The notes: generated by a model not told the origin, from the sequence alone. Positions 11,944 to 20,846 are shown, counted from the first letter of the stretch. The stretch: 64,000 bases of DNA from Pseudodesulfovibrio hydrargyri (GCF_001874525.1 NZ_LKAQ01000001.1:558001-622000), one strand, 5' to 3'. Translations and numbers: made by a program.

Positions 11944-14094
11944 ATGCAGAAAGCTCACAACCTCAAGGAATACCGCGAGGAACTTCACGAAACGCTGGAA
12001 AACGATTTCCTGCGTACCTCACTGGACAACTTCGCCATTGCCTACCGTACCAACCGCGCCAACATCTTCAAGGACATCGACGTCCGTGGGCTGATCCAGG
12101 AAGTCGCCGCGTCCAAGGACGCGGCCGCCCAGAACTCGGAGGCCCTGTTCAAGGAGTTCAAGAAGAATGCCGAGGCCGCTGGTGTCCATGTCCACTTCGC
12201 CAAGGACGGCGAGGAGGCCAACCGCATCATCACCAAGATCGCCAAGGACGCGGACTGCAAGAAAATCGTCAAGTCCAAGTCCATGACCGCGGAGGAGACG
12301 CTCCTCAACCACGACCTGGAAGACGCCGGTATCGAAGTGACCGAGACCGACCTGGGCGAGTGGATCATCCAGCTGCGCCATGAGGGCCCGTCCCACATGG
12401 TCATGCCGGCCATCCACCTGTCCCGCTACCAGGTGGGCGATCTGTTCACCGAGGTGACCGGCAAGAAGCAGGACACCGAGATCGAGAAACTGGTCAAGGT
12501 GGCCCGCCGCGAGCTGCGCCAGAAATACGTCGAGGCCGACATGGGCATCTCCGGCGCCAACTTCGCCATAGCCGAGACCGGCGGCATCGGCATCGTCACC
12601 AACGAGGGCAACGCCCGCCTGGTGACCACCCTGCCCCGCGTCCACGTCGCCCTGATGGGCATCGACAAGCTGCTGCCCAACCTGCGGGACGCCTTGCGCA
12701 TCCTCAAGGTCCTGCCGCGCAACGCCACCGTACAAAACCTGACTTCCTACGTCACCTGGATCACCGGCAACAACGAATGTCTGGCGGCCGAGGACGGCAA
12801 AAAGGAAATCCACTACGTGGTCCTGGACAACGGCCGGAGCGAACTGATCAAGGACCCGGTCTTCTCCCAGATCAACCGTTGCGTGCGCTGCGGCGCCTGT
12901 GCCAACGTCTGCCCGGTCTACCGGCTGGTCGGCGGGCACAAGATGGGCCACATCTACATCGGCGCCATCGGCCTGATCCTGACCTACTTCTTCCACGGCA
13001 AGGAAAAGGCCAAGAACCTGGTCCAGAACTGCATCAACTGCGAGGCGTGCAAGGACGTCTGCGCGGGCGGCATCGACCTGCCGCGCCTGATCAAGGAAGT
13101 CCACGCGCGCATCCAGGACGAGGACGGCCATCCGCTGCCCAGCCTCCTGCTCGGCAAGGTCCTCAGGAACCGCAAGCTGTTCCACACCCTGCTGCGCACC
13201 GCCAAGTGGGGCCAGAAGCCCGTGGCCGAGAAGGACGGATTCATCCGCCATCTGCCCATGATCTTCTCCAAGGAGCACAAGTTCCGCGCCCTGCCGACCA
13301 TCGCCGAGACCCCGTTCCGCGACTGGTGGAAGGAGAACCGGCCCCAGGTGGACAATCCCAAGTACCGGGTGGCCCTGTTCTCCGGCTGCGTCCAGGACTT
13401 CGTCTATCCAGAGCAGATGCAGGCGGCCGTGGACGTGTTTGCGGCCAACGGCGTGGCCATGGAGTTCCCGGAGAAGCAGTCCTGCTGCGGCCTGCCCGTG
13501 CAGATGATGGGCGAGACCAAGGCGTCGCGCGACGTGGCCGCGCAGAACCTGCGCGCCTTCGAACCGGACGCCTACGACTACATCGTCACCCTGTGCGCCT
13601 CCTGCGCCGCGCACCTCAAGCACAACTACCCGAAGCTGGTCATGGATAAGCCGTCGCTGAAGCTGCGCGCCGACGCGTTCTCGGCCAAGATCATCGACTA
13701 CTCGTCCTTCGTGAACGACGTGCTCAAAGTCGAGGCCAAAGACTTTACGCAGACTGGTGAAAAGGCTACCTATCATGCTCCCTGCCACCTGTGCAGGGGG
13801 TTGGACGTGCATGAAGCGCCGCGCCAGCTCATCGAAAAGAGCGGGCTGGAATACGTGGAATGCGCCGAGGAAGAGGTCTGCTGCGGTTTCGGCGGCACCT
13901 TCTCCATGAAGTTCCCGGAACTCTCGGCCGAGCTGCTCAAGAAGAAGCTCGACAACGTCGAGGCCACCGGGGCGGACACCCTGCTGACCGACTGCCCCGG
14001 CTGCATCATGCAGCTTCGCGGCGGCCTCAAGCGCCGCGGGTCCAAGGTCCAGGTGAAGCATGTGGCCGAGGTCATGTCCAAGAACAAGAAATAA
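11944..14094 (+). CDS. lldH: L-lactate dehydrogenase large subunit: LUD, ferredoxin and CCG domains fused
   Basis: Combines in one 716-residue chain what Bacillus and Shewanella split between LutB/LldF and LutA/LldE. The LUD part covers about residues 60-300, with ISGANFAIAETGGIGIVTNE. Two 4Fe-4S motifs follow, CVRCGACANVCPVY near 313 and CINCEACKDVCAGG near 362. A CCG region then carries CCGLPVQMMGE, CASCAAH, CHLCRG, CCGFGG and CPGCIM. A GGAGGA ribosome site within the end of the preceding gene drives ATG 11944. It is predicted to oxidise L-lactate to pyruvate together with LldG, so the operon holds separate D- and L-lactate enzymes. This is the last gene before the hairpin-rich leader of the chemoreceptor. 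Confidence 0.9.
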   Translation: MQKAHNLKEYREELHETLENDFLRTSLDNFAIAYRTNRANIFKDIDVRGLIQEVAASKDAAAQNSEALFKEFKKNAEAAGVHVHFAKDGEEANRIITKIAKDADCKKIVKSKSMTAEETLLNHDLEDAGIEVTETDLGEWIIQLRHEGPSHMVMPAIHLSRYQVGDLFTEVTGKKQDTEIEKLVKVARRELRQKYVEADMGISGANFAIAETGGIGIVTNEGNARLVTTLPRVHVALMGIDKLLPNLRDALRILKVLPRNATVQNLTSYVTWITGNNECLAAEDGKKEIHYVVLDNGRSELIKDPVFSQINRCVRCGACANVCPVYRLVGGHKMGHIYIGAIGLILTYFFHGKEKAKNLVQNCINCEACKDVCAGGIDLPRLIKEVHARIQDEDGHPLPSLLLGKVLRNRKLFHTLLRTAKWGQKPVAEKDGFIRHLPMIFSKEHKFRALPTIAETPFRDWWKENRPQVDNPKYRVALFSGCVQDFVYPEQMQAAVDVFAANGVAMEFPEKQSCCGLPVQMMGETKASRDVAAQNLRAFEPDAYDYIVTLCASCAAHLKHNYPKLVMDKPSLKLRADAFSAKIIDYSSFVNDVLKVEAKDFTQTGEKATYHAPCHLCRGLDVHEAPRQLIEKSGLEYVECAEEEVCCGFGGTFSMKFPELSAELLKKKLDNVEATGADTLLTDCPGCIMQLRGGLKRRGSKVQVKHVAEVMSKNKK

Positions 14095-14111
14095 CCGGCT
14101 TTGCCGTAATA

Positions 14112-14224
14112 TTTGAGGCTCTCCGAAGGTAAGGACCGCAATCCGCAGAAGCACCCACACCCTGCTTCCTCCTGAACGAACCGGCCTCAAACGGGTTCTC
14201 CGTCCACCCACGGGCGGAGAACCC
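14112..14224 (+). promoter_or_regulatory. Candidate structured leader RNA upstream of chemoreceptor gene
   Basis: TTTGAGGC (14112-14119) pairs perfectly with GCCTCAAA (14184-14191), closing a 64-base region. That region contains a further six-pair hairpin (GAAGCA 14148-14153 with TGCTTC 14163-14168) and unpaired stretches such as GGACCGCAATCCGC. Immediately after comes a 10-bp hairpin (14193-14202 with 14215-14224) followed by TCCTTATTTAT, which could act as a weak terminator. An aptamer-plus-platform layout is plausible. I could not match it to a known riboswitch class, and part of it may simply be the terminator of the lactate operon. Confidence 0.35.
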
Positions 14225-14252
14225 TCCTTATTTATAGCCCAGGGATACAACC

Positions 14253-15830
14253 ATGTTCCAGAATACCCCCTTTTGCTTCAAATTGTCCGCCGGGCTCTAC
14301 GGAGCCGCCCTGCTCGTCTCGGCCGTGGCGTCCGCCGTCGTCTTCTTCCTCTTCGGCACCGCGACCATCGGCATGCCGGTCGTCGCGGCCATGATCGCGG
14401 CCTTCACCCTGCTGGGGGTGGTCATCCTGTGGGTCCTGCACGGCTCCCTGGTCCGCCCGGCGGCCGTGCTTTCGGACTTCACCGGGCACATGCTCGCCGA
14501 GGAATACGGGCGGGCCGACAGCGACGCCCTGGCCGCCGCCGTGCCGGGCCTCGGCGCCCAGATCGGCGAACTGGCCTCGCGTTACAAGGAACGCCTCGGC
14601 TTCGCCCGCTCCATTCTGCACGGCCTGCCCATCCCCTGCGCCATCGTGGACACGGACCAGCGGCTGACCTACCTGAACCGCGAATGTCTGGACATGCTCG
14701 GCTCGCGCGAGAAGCCCGAGACCTACTACGGCCGGATGATCTCGCAGGTCTTCTACAAGGACGACCGTCGGTCCAAGATCGCGGACAGCATGGCCGACGA
14801 CACCCGGGACATGAACGTCGAGGCGGTCTTCAAGCACGCGGACGGCAGCGACATCCACGTGCTCATCAACCTCTTTCCCCTGCACGACGTGGAGAACAGG
14901 GTCATCGGCGGCTGTTGCCTGTATATGAACACCACCGAATTGAAACGGCGCGAGCGGGAAATCACCAGCCAGAACGAGCGCATTTCCACCGCGGCACGCG
15001 AGGCCACGGCCGTCTCCGAACAGCTGGGCGAAGCGTCCCGGACCCTGGCGGGGCTGGTCGACCGGGCCCGGCAGGGCTCGCACGAGCAGACGGACCGGAC
15101 CACCGAAACCGCCGCAGCCATGGAGGAGATGAACGCCGCCGTGCTCGAGGTCGCCCGCTTCGCCCAGGAGGCGGCCCGCGATGCCCGCGCCGCCAGCGAC
15201 CAGGCCTGCGAGGGCGAGGCCGTGGTCGGCCAGGTCATCGAGGCCATCGACGAGGTTTCGCGGCACGCCTCGGGGCTCAAGCAGTCCATGGAACAGCTGG
15301 ACCACCGGGCCGAGGAGATCGGCGTGGTCCTCGGCGTCATCGAGGACATCGCGGATCAGACCAACCTTCTGGCCCTGAACGCGGCCATCGAGGCGGCCCG
15401 CGCCGGCGAGGCAGGACGGGGCTTCGCCGTGGTCGCGGACGAGGTCCGCAAGCTGGCCGAAAAGACCATGAACGCCACCAGCGAGGTCCATTCGGCGGTC
15501 AAGGGCATCCAGGACGTGGCCCGGCAGAACGTCAAGGCCACACAGACCGCCGTGGGCTCCGTGACCCGGAGCACCGAACTGGCGGGCCGCTCGGGGGAGG
15601 CCCTGACCTCCATCCTGTCCACCACCCGGGGCACGGCCGACCAGGTCCACTCCATCGCCGCAGCCGCCGAGCAGCAGTCCTCGGCCAGCGAGCAGATCAG
15701 CGCGGCCACGGCCGAGGTCACCCGGGTCTGCGAGGACACCGACGAACTCATGGTCGAGGCATCCAAGGCCATAGATCACCTGGCCGAGTTGGCCCGGCGC
15801 CTGTCCGGCGTGATCGCCGAGATGCAATAA
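14253..15830 (+). CDS. Methyl-accepting chemotaxis protein with cytoplasmic PAS domain
   Basis: Signals to CheA/CheW through its C-terminal coiled-coil hairpin, whose tip includes [20 protein letters not shown] and [18 protein letters not shown]. The 525-residue protein starts with two closely spaced membrane segments (about residues 8-30 and 36-60) with almost no periplasmic loop between them. A PAS domain follows at about 110-225 ([20 protein letters not shown]). The input is therefore likely cytoplasmic or redox-related rather than a periplasmic ligand. Its position behind the lactate operon, after a possible regulatory leader, hints at energy taxis linked to lactate use, but this is inference. 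Confidence 0.92.
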   Translation: MFQNTPFCFKLSAGLYGAALLVSAVASAVVFFLFGTATIGMPVVAAMIAAFTLLGVVILWVLHGSLVRPAAVLSDFTGHMLAEEYGRADSDALAAAVPGLGAQIGELASRYKERLGFARSILHGLPIPCAIVDTDQRLTYLNRECLDMLGSREKPETYYGRMISQVFYKDDRRSKIADSMADDTRDMNVEAVFKHADGSDIHVLINLFPLHDVENRVIGGCCLYMNTTELKRREREITSQNERISTAAREATAVSEQLGEASRTLAGLVDRARQGSHEQTDRTTETAAAMEEMNAAVLEVARFAQEAARDARAASDQACEGEAVVGQVIEAIDEVSRHASGLKQSMEQLDHRAEEIGVVLGVIEDIADQTNLLALNAAIEAARAGEAGRGFAVVADEVRKLAEKTMNATSEVHSAVKGIQDVARQNVKATQTAVGSVTRSTELAGRSGEALTSILSTTRGTADQVHSIAAAAEQQSSASEQISAATAEVTRVCEDTDELMVEASKAIDHLAELARRLSGVIAEMQ

Positions 15831-15852
15831 CCCGCCCGTTGACCCGGGCGAA

Positions 15853-15890
15853 AGAAAAGCCCCCTTGGCTACGGCCAAGGGGGCTTTTCT
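15853..15890. terminator. Bidirectional terminator between chemoreceptor gene and HU gene
   Basis: A 17-bp perfect stem (AGAAAAGCCCCCTTGGC with its complement, loop TACG) ends in TTTTCT on the plus strand and AAAAG/TTTC on the minus strand. It lies between two converging genes and can serve both. Confidence 0.9.
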
Positions 15891-15909
15891 CTCAAAAACA
15901 GCCTCGCAG

Positions 15910-16182
15910 CTACTTCACGGCGTCCTTCAGGACCTTGCCGGGCTTGAACTGGGCGACCTTGCAGGCCGGGATGTTCAAAGCGGTGCCGGTGCGGGGATTG
16001 CGACCGGTGCGGGCCTTGCGCTCGCTCACGCTGAAAGTGCCGAAGCCGGTCAGGGTCAGTTTGTTGCCGGCGGCCAGTTCTTCCTGGATGGTGTCCAGAA
16101 TGGCGTTCATGGAGGCCTCGGCCTGGGCTTTGGAAGTGCCGATCTTTTCAGCGATCTTCGCTACGAGTTCAGCTTTGGTCAT
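15910..16182 (-). CDS. hup: HU-family DNA-binding protein
   Basis: Small nucleoid protein that bends and compacts DNA as a dimer. The 90 residues follow the HU/IHF plan: an N-terminal helical dimerisation part (MTKAELVAKIAEKIGTSKAQ) and the conserved GFGTFSV turn. The DNA-binding arm reads RKARTGRNPRTGTALNIPA, with the proline that intercalates into DNA. The start is set by AGGAG seven bases upstream. No partner gene adjoins it. A 7-bp inverted repeat lies in its upstream region. Confidence 0.96.
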   Translation of the reverse strand: MTKAELVAKIAEKIGTSKAQAEASMNAILDTIQEELAAGNKLTLTGFGTFSVSERKARTGRNPRTGTALNIPACKVAQFKPGKVLKDAVK

Positions 16183-16222
16183 AAAAAAACTCCTATAGTG
16201 GTTTGTTGATGCTATTTACATG

Positions 16223-16249
16223 TGACACGCAAATACGTCTCTCGTGTCA
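16223..16249 (-). promoter_or_regulatory. Inverted repeat upstream of HU gene, possible operator
   Basis: TGACACG (16223-16229) and CGTGTCA (16243-16249) are perfect inverted arms with a 13-base spacer, about 40-65 bases upstream of the HU start. The arrangement suits a dimeric regulator. No -35/-10 pair could be placed with confidence, so the role is a guess. Confidence 0.3.
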
Positions 16250-16344
16250 TACACTCTTGCCAGGGATATGGGAAGCGCAAATGCGCTGCCCACGGAAAGT
16301 TCATACACAAAACCGGGAAGCTATGCCACCACTTCGGTTGAATT

Positions 16345-17085
16345 TCAACTGAGAATATAACAGGTCGGGAATGAGTCCTTCAGGGCCTCCATGACACGCT
16401 CGGCCTGATCCCTGGATTTGAAGCTCCCGGCCAGGACGATATGCAGGATCTGGCCGCCTCGGTCGACCACGGAAATGTTCGCGCCGCTGTAGCCCCGGGC
16501 CAGCAACTGTTGATGCACGCGCAGGGCGTTGTCGCGCACGGCAAAGGCTCCGACCCGGACACTGTAGAGCTTGCCCGGCGCATTCGCAAGCCTTGCGGGC
16601 ACGACGTTCGCGTCCAGGGAGGTGACCCGAACCTTGGCCACGCCGGTCTGCACGGTGCCGAGCTTCTTGGCCGCGCCGTAGGACAGGTCCAGAATGCGCT
16701 CGTTCACGAACGGGCCCCGATCGTTGATGGTCAGGACCACGGAGCGCTGATTCTCCAGGTTGGTCACCCGCACCCGGCTGCCCAGGGGCAGGGTCTTGTG
16801 GGCCGCGGACACGCCATACATGTCGTAGGTCTGCCCGTTGGCCGTCCGCTTGCCGTGAAAGTCCGCCCCGTACCAGGAGGCCATGCCGATCTCGTCGTAG
16901 CCCGCAGCGGACTTGAGCGGATAATAGGTCCTGCCCAGGACCGTGTACGGCTTGGTCTTTGGATCGTATTCCCCCCGTTTGGCGGACGGCGTGGAATAGA
17001 CGTGCTGCGGATAGGGATTGACCGTACCGCATCCGGCCAGGGCCAGAAGGACCGATATGATGAACAGGGTTGTCAGCTGACGCAT
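16345..17085 (-). CDS. rlpA: RlpA-like lipoprotein with SPOR domain
   Basis: Predicted outer-membrane-anchored septal lytic transglycosylase. The 246-residue chain opens with a lipoprotein signal ending in the lipobox LAGC near residue 18. A double-psi beta-barrel domain follows at about residues 65-160 (GMASWYGADFHGKRTANGQ, VRVTNLENQRSVVLTINDRG). The C-terminal SPOR domain (about 170-245) should bind denuded peptidoglycan at division sites. GGAGGAAGC before ATG 17085 fixes the start; the in-frame ATG six codons upstream lacks a ribosome site. It is transcribed away from the binding-protein gene at 17263. Confidence 0.93.
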   Translation of the reverse strand: MRQLTTLFIISVLLALAGCGTVNPYPQHVYSTPSAKRGEYDPKTKPYTVLGRTYYPLKSAAGYDEIGMASWYGADFHGKRTANGQTYDMYGVSAAHKTLPLGSRVRVTNLENQRSVVLTINDRGPFVNERILDLSYGAAKKLGTVQTGVAKVRVTSLDANVVPARLANAPGKLYSVRVGAFAVRDNALRVHQQLLARGYSGANISVVDRGGQILHIVLAGSFKSRDQAERVMEALKDSFPTCYILS

Positions 17086-17262
17086 GCTTCCTCCGTCCTG
17101 CACGCAGGGAACGGGAGATTGTCTCGATTAAGTCTAGAAAACCGTAGAGGAAGTGAGCGTAAAAAGCAATGCCCCGCGCCGCGTCCCCGGCGACACCCGG
17201 GGGCGTCTTGTTGACGGGTCCGGTCAATCCTAGTATTTTCCGCGCCAGGTGACAAACACGCA

Positions 17263-18039
17263 ATGAAATCAACCATCCCGAAGTCCCGCTGCCTGGCATT
17301 GAGCTTGCTGCTGCTCTGCCTCCTTGGCCCTGCCCGGGCGCACGCCCTGGAAGGAACCATCCTTCTGGGGGGCCCGCACGAGGGATGGCCTCCCTTCTTC
17401 ATCCCCGCCGCCGACGGGGAACCGGCCACGGGGATCATGCCCGACGTGTTGCGGGCCGTGGCGAACCGCCTCGATCTCAAAGTGGCCGAGGTCTACTACC
17501 CCGACAAGCGGGCCATGCTCTATCTGGCCGACGGTAGCCTGGACTCCTGGCCAAAATCCGAAAAGTGGGTCGACGATCCGCAACGATACCTGTGGACCGA
17601 CCCGGTGGTCGTATCCACGGACGTCGTCGTGTACCGGAAACAATCGCCGATCCCCTTTCAATCCCCCGAGGATCTGATCGGCAGAAACATCTGCGTGGTC
17701 CTCGGCTATTCCTACCCGACCTTGGAACCGCTTTTCGACCAGGGCCTGATTCGTCCCTGGAAGGCCCCTTCCACGAAACTCATGCTGAAGATGCTCGGCC
17801 GAGGCCATGTCGACGGCGCGGTCTGCAACCGGTTCGTCGCCCAATGGATTCTGCGCGAGGACGAGGGACTGAACCCCGAGGATTTCGCCTTTGCCGAGAC
17901 CGCGGTGGACTCCGCCCCCTACCGTTTCGCCTTCACCCGGGCCGGCAATTGGGAAGGATTCATCGAACGCTTCAACCGGGAGCTCAAGGCCATGCGCGAG
18001 GACGGCCGTCTCGAGGCCATCCTGAAGCGCTACCAATAG
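17263..18039 (+). CDS. Periplasmic amino-acid-type solute-binding protein, orphan
   Basis: A 258-residue protein with a signal peptide (about residues 1-29, ending ARAHA) and the two-lobe SBP_bac_3 fold. Near the start, PHEGWPPFFIPAADGEPATG is followed by IMPDVLRAVANRLDLKV; NICVVLGYSYPTL and the C-terminal NRELKAMREDGRLEAILKRY complete the pattern. No permease or ATPase gene adjoins, so it may work with a distant transporter or a sensor. Its stop lies one base from that of the convergent aspA. The ligand cannot be predicted. Confidence 0.8.
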   Translation: MKSTIPKSRCLALSLLLLCLLGPARAHALEGTILLGGPHEGWPPFFIPAADGEPATGIMPDVLRAVANRLDLKVAEVYYPDKRAMLYLADGSLDSWPKSEKWVDDPQRYLWTDPVVVSTDVVVYRKQSPIPFQSPEDLIGRNICVVLGYSYPTLEPLFDQGLIRPWKAPSTKLMLKMLGRGHVDGAVCNRFVAQWILREDEGLNPEDFAFAETAVDSAPYRFAFTRAGNWEGFIERFNRELKAMREDGRLEAILKRYQ

Positions 18040-18040
18040 T

Positions 18041-19450
18041 TCATGGCCGGTGCACGTAGCGCGGCTTGACCATGTTCTCGGGCTTGAGGATGTCGTCCAA
18101 TTCCTCGCGGCTGAGATAGCCCTTTTCCAGGACGATCCCGTACACCGAGCCACCCGTCTTCATCGCTTCCTTGGCGATCTCCGCGGCCTTCTCGTAGCCG
18201 ATGTACGGGTTCAGCGCCGTGACCAGGCCGATGGAGTGCTCGACCAACTCGCGGCACCGCTCGCGGTTGGCGGTGATGCCCAGGACGCACTTGTCGGCCA
18301 GGGTCAGGCAGGCCCGGCGCAACATGTTCATGGACTGGAACAGGGAGTAGCCGATGACCGGCTCCATGACGTTGAGCTCCAGCTGCCCGGCCTCGCAGGC
18401 CATGGTCACGGTCATGTCGTGGCCGACCACGGTGAAGGCCACCTGGTTGACCACCTCGGGGATGACCGGGTTGACCTTGCCCGGCATGATCGAGGAGCCG
18501 GGCTGCATGGGCGGCAGGTTGATCTCGTTCAGGCCGCAGCGCGGGCCGCTGGAAAGCAGGCGCAGGTCGTTGCAGATCTTGGACAGCTTCACGGCGGCCC
18601 GCTTGAGCACCCCGGACAGCTGGACGTAGGCCCCGGTGTCCTGGGTGGCCTCGACCAGGTCCGGAGAGGAGACCAACTGCAGGGTGGTCAGCTGAACCAG
18701 CTTTTCCGTGACCGTGCGGGCGTAGTCCGGGTGGGAGTTGAGCCCGGTGCCGATGGCCGTGGCCCCCATGTTGATCTCGTGGACCAGGGCCTGGGCCTCG
18801 TCCAGCCGCTGGATGTCCTCGCCGATGGTCACGGCCCAGGCGCTAAATTCCTGGCCCAACGTCATGGGCACGGCGTCCTGCAGCTGGGTGCGGCCCATCT
18901 TGAGGACATCGGCGAACTCCTCGCCCTTGCGCTTGAAGGCCTTGCGCAGATAGGCCATGGCGTCGACAAGCTCGCGGATGTCCAGGATCAGGGCGATGTT
19001 CAAGGCAGACGGATAGACGTCGTTGGTGGACTGGGACATGTTCACGTGATTCAGGGGATGGAGGTGCTCATACTCTCCCTTGGCATGGCCCAAAAACTCC
19101 AGGGCGCGGTTGCAGACCACCTCGTTGGCGTTCATGTTGGCCGAGGTGCCCGCCCCGCCCTGAATCACGTCGACCACGAACTGGTCGTGCAGCCTGCCGT
19201 CCAGGATGTCCTCGCAGGCCCGGCAGATGGCCCGGCACTTGTCCTCGTCGAGCAGTCCCAGGGATGCGTTGGCCTCGGCCGCGGCCATCTTGACGTAGGC
19301 CAGGGCGTTGATCATCCGGGGGTAGTGGGACATGGGGATGCCCGAGATGTGGAAATTGTCCAGGGCGCGCCGGGTCTGGACGCCGTAGTAGGCGTTTCCG
19401 GGCACGGCCACTTCGCCGAGGCTGTCGTGCTCCATCCGCATTTGGGTCAT
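18041..19450 (-). CDS. aspA: Aspartate ammonia-lyase (aspartase)
   Basis: Cleaves L-aspartate to fumarate and ammonia in the cytoplasm. The 469-residue length is normal. The family signature reads GSSIMPGKVNPVIPEVVNQV, and the choice of aspartase over fumarase rests on the wording of this loop plus the N-terminal EHDSLGEVAVPGNAYYGVQT. Further conserved parts are the GAGTSANMNANEV and QSTNDVYPSALNIA regions. ATG 19450 follows AGGAGGG. The permease upstream ends 12 bases before it, so the two form an operon that probably imports an amino acid and deaminates aspartate. Fumarate produced could feed succinate metabolism. Confidence 0.93.
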   Translation of the reverse strand: MTQMRMEHDSLGEVAVPGNAYYGVQTRRALDNFHISGIPMSHYPRMINALAYVKMAAAEANASLGLLDEDKCRAICRACEDILDGRLHDQFVVDVIQGGAGTSANMNANEVVCNRALEFLGHAKGEYEHLHPLNHVNMSQSTNDVYPSALNIALILDIRELVDAMAYLRKAFKRKGEEFADVLKMGRTQLQDAVPMTLGQEFSAWAVTIGEDIQRLDEAQALVHEINMGATAIGTGLNSHPDYARTVTEKLVQLTTLQLVSSPDLVEATQDTGAYVQLSGVLKRAAVKLSKICNDLRLLSSGPRCGLNEINLPPMQPGSSIMPGKVNPVIPEVVNQVAFTVVGHDMTVTMACEAGQLELNVMEPVIGYSLFQSMNMLRRACLTLADKCVLGITANRERCRELVEHSIGLVTALNPYIGYEKAAEIAKEAMKTGGSVYGIVLEKGYLSREELDDILKPENMVKPRYVHRP

Positions 19451-19462
19451 GGATTCCCTCCT

Positions 19463-20737
19463 TTAATGAAAACGATGCGCGGACCAGTACTCCACGTCCG
19501 GGCTGATTTGCAACATGCCGGTCTCCTGGGCCAGTTCCACCAATAACACGCAGGCGAACACGCCGACCAGCAGCCAGCCCAGCCGCCGGGTCCGGGAGCC
19601 GGGCGCGCCCTGACGCACGAGCAGCACCCCGGGCAGGATGCCGAACAGGGTGCCCACGCCGAATCCGCCGACCACGTTCAGGGCCTTGAGAAAGATGTCC
19701 GGATAAAGGGCCCCGATACCCACGGGCGGCAGAAAGGTCAGCAGCCAGATGGCCGTCCGGCTGCGTACCCGCTCGCCCGTCACGTCCTTGAGAAAGGCGG
19801 TCAGGGCAACGCCCGTGGCCATGTACGACGTGGTCATGGCCACCACCGCGAACCCGATGGAGGCGTCCACGAACAGAGGCGACCTGATGAGCTGGTTGAG
19901 CGGCACGGTGGCGGGGACCCCGGCCTGGAACGCATGGATGATGGACACGCCGTCCGCCGACTCCATGGGCAGGGTGACCATCACGGCCACGGTCCACAGC
20001 AGGGTCATGAACGCGCCGATGCCGGACCCGAGCCAGATGGCCCTGGCCACGGCCTTGCGGTCATGATTCAGCGTCCGGCACATGGTCGGGACCACGTTGT
20101 GGAAGTTGAAGGCCGTGACCAGGATGGGCAATCCAGAAACAAAGAAGGTCAGGTCGCCGGCGGCCAGGTCCGCCCGGCGGAAATGGGGCACGACCAGGAC
20201 CAGCAACGCCCCGAACAGGAGCCACATGACGGTCATGAGCAGGGCGTTGGACCGCCTGAGCACCCCGCTGCCGAAGGAGGCCAGGAGCGTGGCCGCGCAG
20301 AAATAGAGGAGCAGCCAGCCCCACTCGGGAATGCCCAGGCCGAAGGAACCGGCCGCCACAGAGGCGACCCCGGCCAGATAGGCGGTCAGCAGGCCGTAGA
20401 GGATGACCAGGTTGGCGGCCACGGAAAGCCACTTGCCGCAAGGCCCGAGCACGGCCTGGAAAAAGGTGGGCAGGTCCGCGTTCTCGTTCTCCTCGAGGAA
20501 CGGTTGCCGGGCGATGATCAGCCCGGTGGTGGTCATGATCGCCCACATGGCCAGGGCCCCCATCACGGCGGGCAGAAACCCCGAGGGCCCGAGGTTGACG
20601 GGCAGGGCCAGGATGCCCGCCCCGACCATGTTTCCGGTGACGATCAGGGCCGTGGTCACCATCCTGCCGGTGGAAGGCGCGTTGCCGTCCTCCGGCTCTC
20701 CAGGCCCCCCCCGGCCGCCTCTGCTGCACTGCGTCAT
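19463..20737 (-). CDS. Amino-acid permease of the HAAAP (aromatic/hydroxy amino acid) type
   Basis: Membrane transporter with about 11 hydrophobic segments over 424 residues. The early stretch ALIVTGNMVGAGILALPVNLG resembles the first helix of the TyrP/Mtr/TdcC family, and FNFHNVVPTMCRTLNHD is also family-like. ATG 20737 is preferred because AGAAAGGA sits correctly upstream; the longer in-frame start has no ribosome site. It shares an operon with aspA, so the physiological substrate may be aspartate or a related amino acid rather than an aromatic one. This is inferred from context, and the family alone would suggest tyrosine or tryptophan. Confidence 0.82.
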   Translation of the reverse strand: MTQCSRGGRGGPGEPEDGNAPSTGRMVTTALIVTGNMVGAGILALPVNLGPSGFLPAVMGALAMWAIMTTTGLIIARQPFLEENENADLPTFFQAVLGPCGKWLSVAANLVILYGLLTAYLAGVASVAAGSFGLGIPEWGWLLLYFCAATLLASFGSGVLRRSNALLMTVMWLLFGALLVLVVPHFRRADLAAGDLTFFVSGLPILVTAFNFHNVVPTMCRTLNHDRKAVARAIWLGSGIGAFMTLLWTVAVMVTLPMESADGVSIIHAFQAGVPATVPLNQLIRSPLFVDASIGFAVVAMTTSYMATGVALTAFLKDVTGERVRSRTAIWLLTFLPPVGIGALYPDIFLKALNVVGGFGVGTLFGILPGVLLVRQGAPGSRTRRLGWLLVGVFACVLLVELAQETGMLQISPDVEYWSAHRFH

Positions 20738-20788
20738 GCGTCCTTTCTCCCTATCGGCGAAATGGGCCTCGGCGGCGTCATTTCCGAC

Positions 20789-20815
20789 CAATGGTATAGG
20801 ATATTATTACCATTG
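20789..20815. promoter_or_regulatory. Palindrome in the divergent promoter region of permease and binding-protein genes
   Basis: CAATGGTA (20789-20796) and TACCATTG (20808-20815) are perfect 8-bp arms with an AT-rich 11-base spacer that contains TAGGATATTAT. It lies in a 109-base divergent intergenic region that is otherwise GC-rich, so an operator for one or both genes is likely. Confidence 0.45.
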
Positions 20816-20846
20816 CAATATACCTGCAAACATGTAAAGCAGCGGC

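Noticed and set aside
14112..14191. A c-di-GMP (GEMM) riboswitch upstream of the chemoreceptor
   Set aside because: GGACCGCAA superficially recalls the GEMM core, but the GGCAAACC segment, tetraloop-receptor and second stem of that class are missing.
12019..14250. A 743-codon open frame antisense to the LUD/iron-sulfur gene
   Set aside because: Compositional shadow of codon bias; the plus-strand protein has complete iron-sulfur and CCG motifs.
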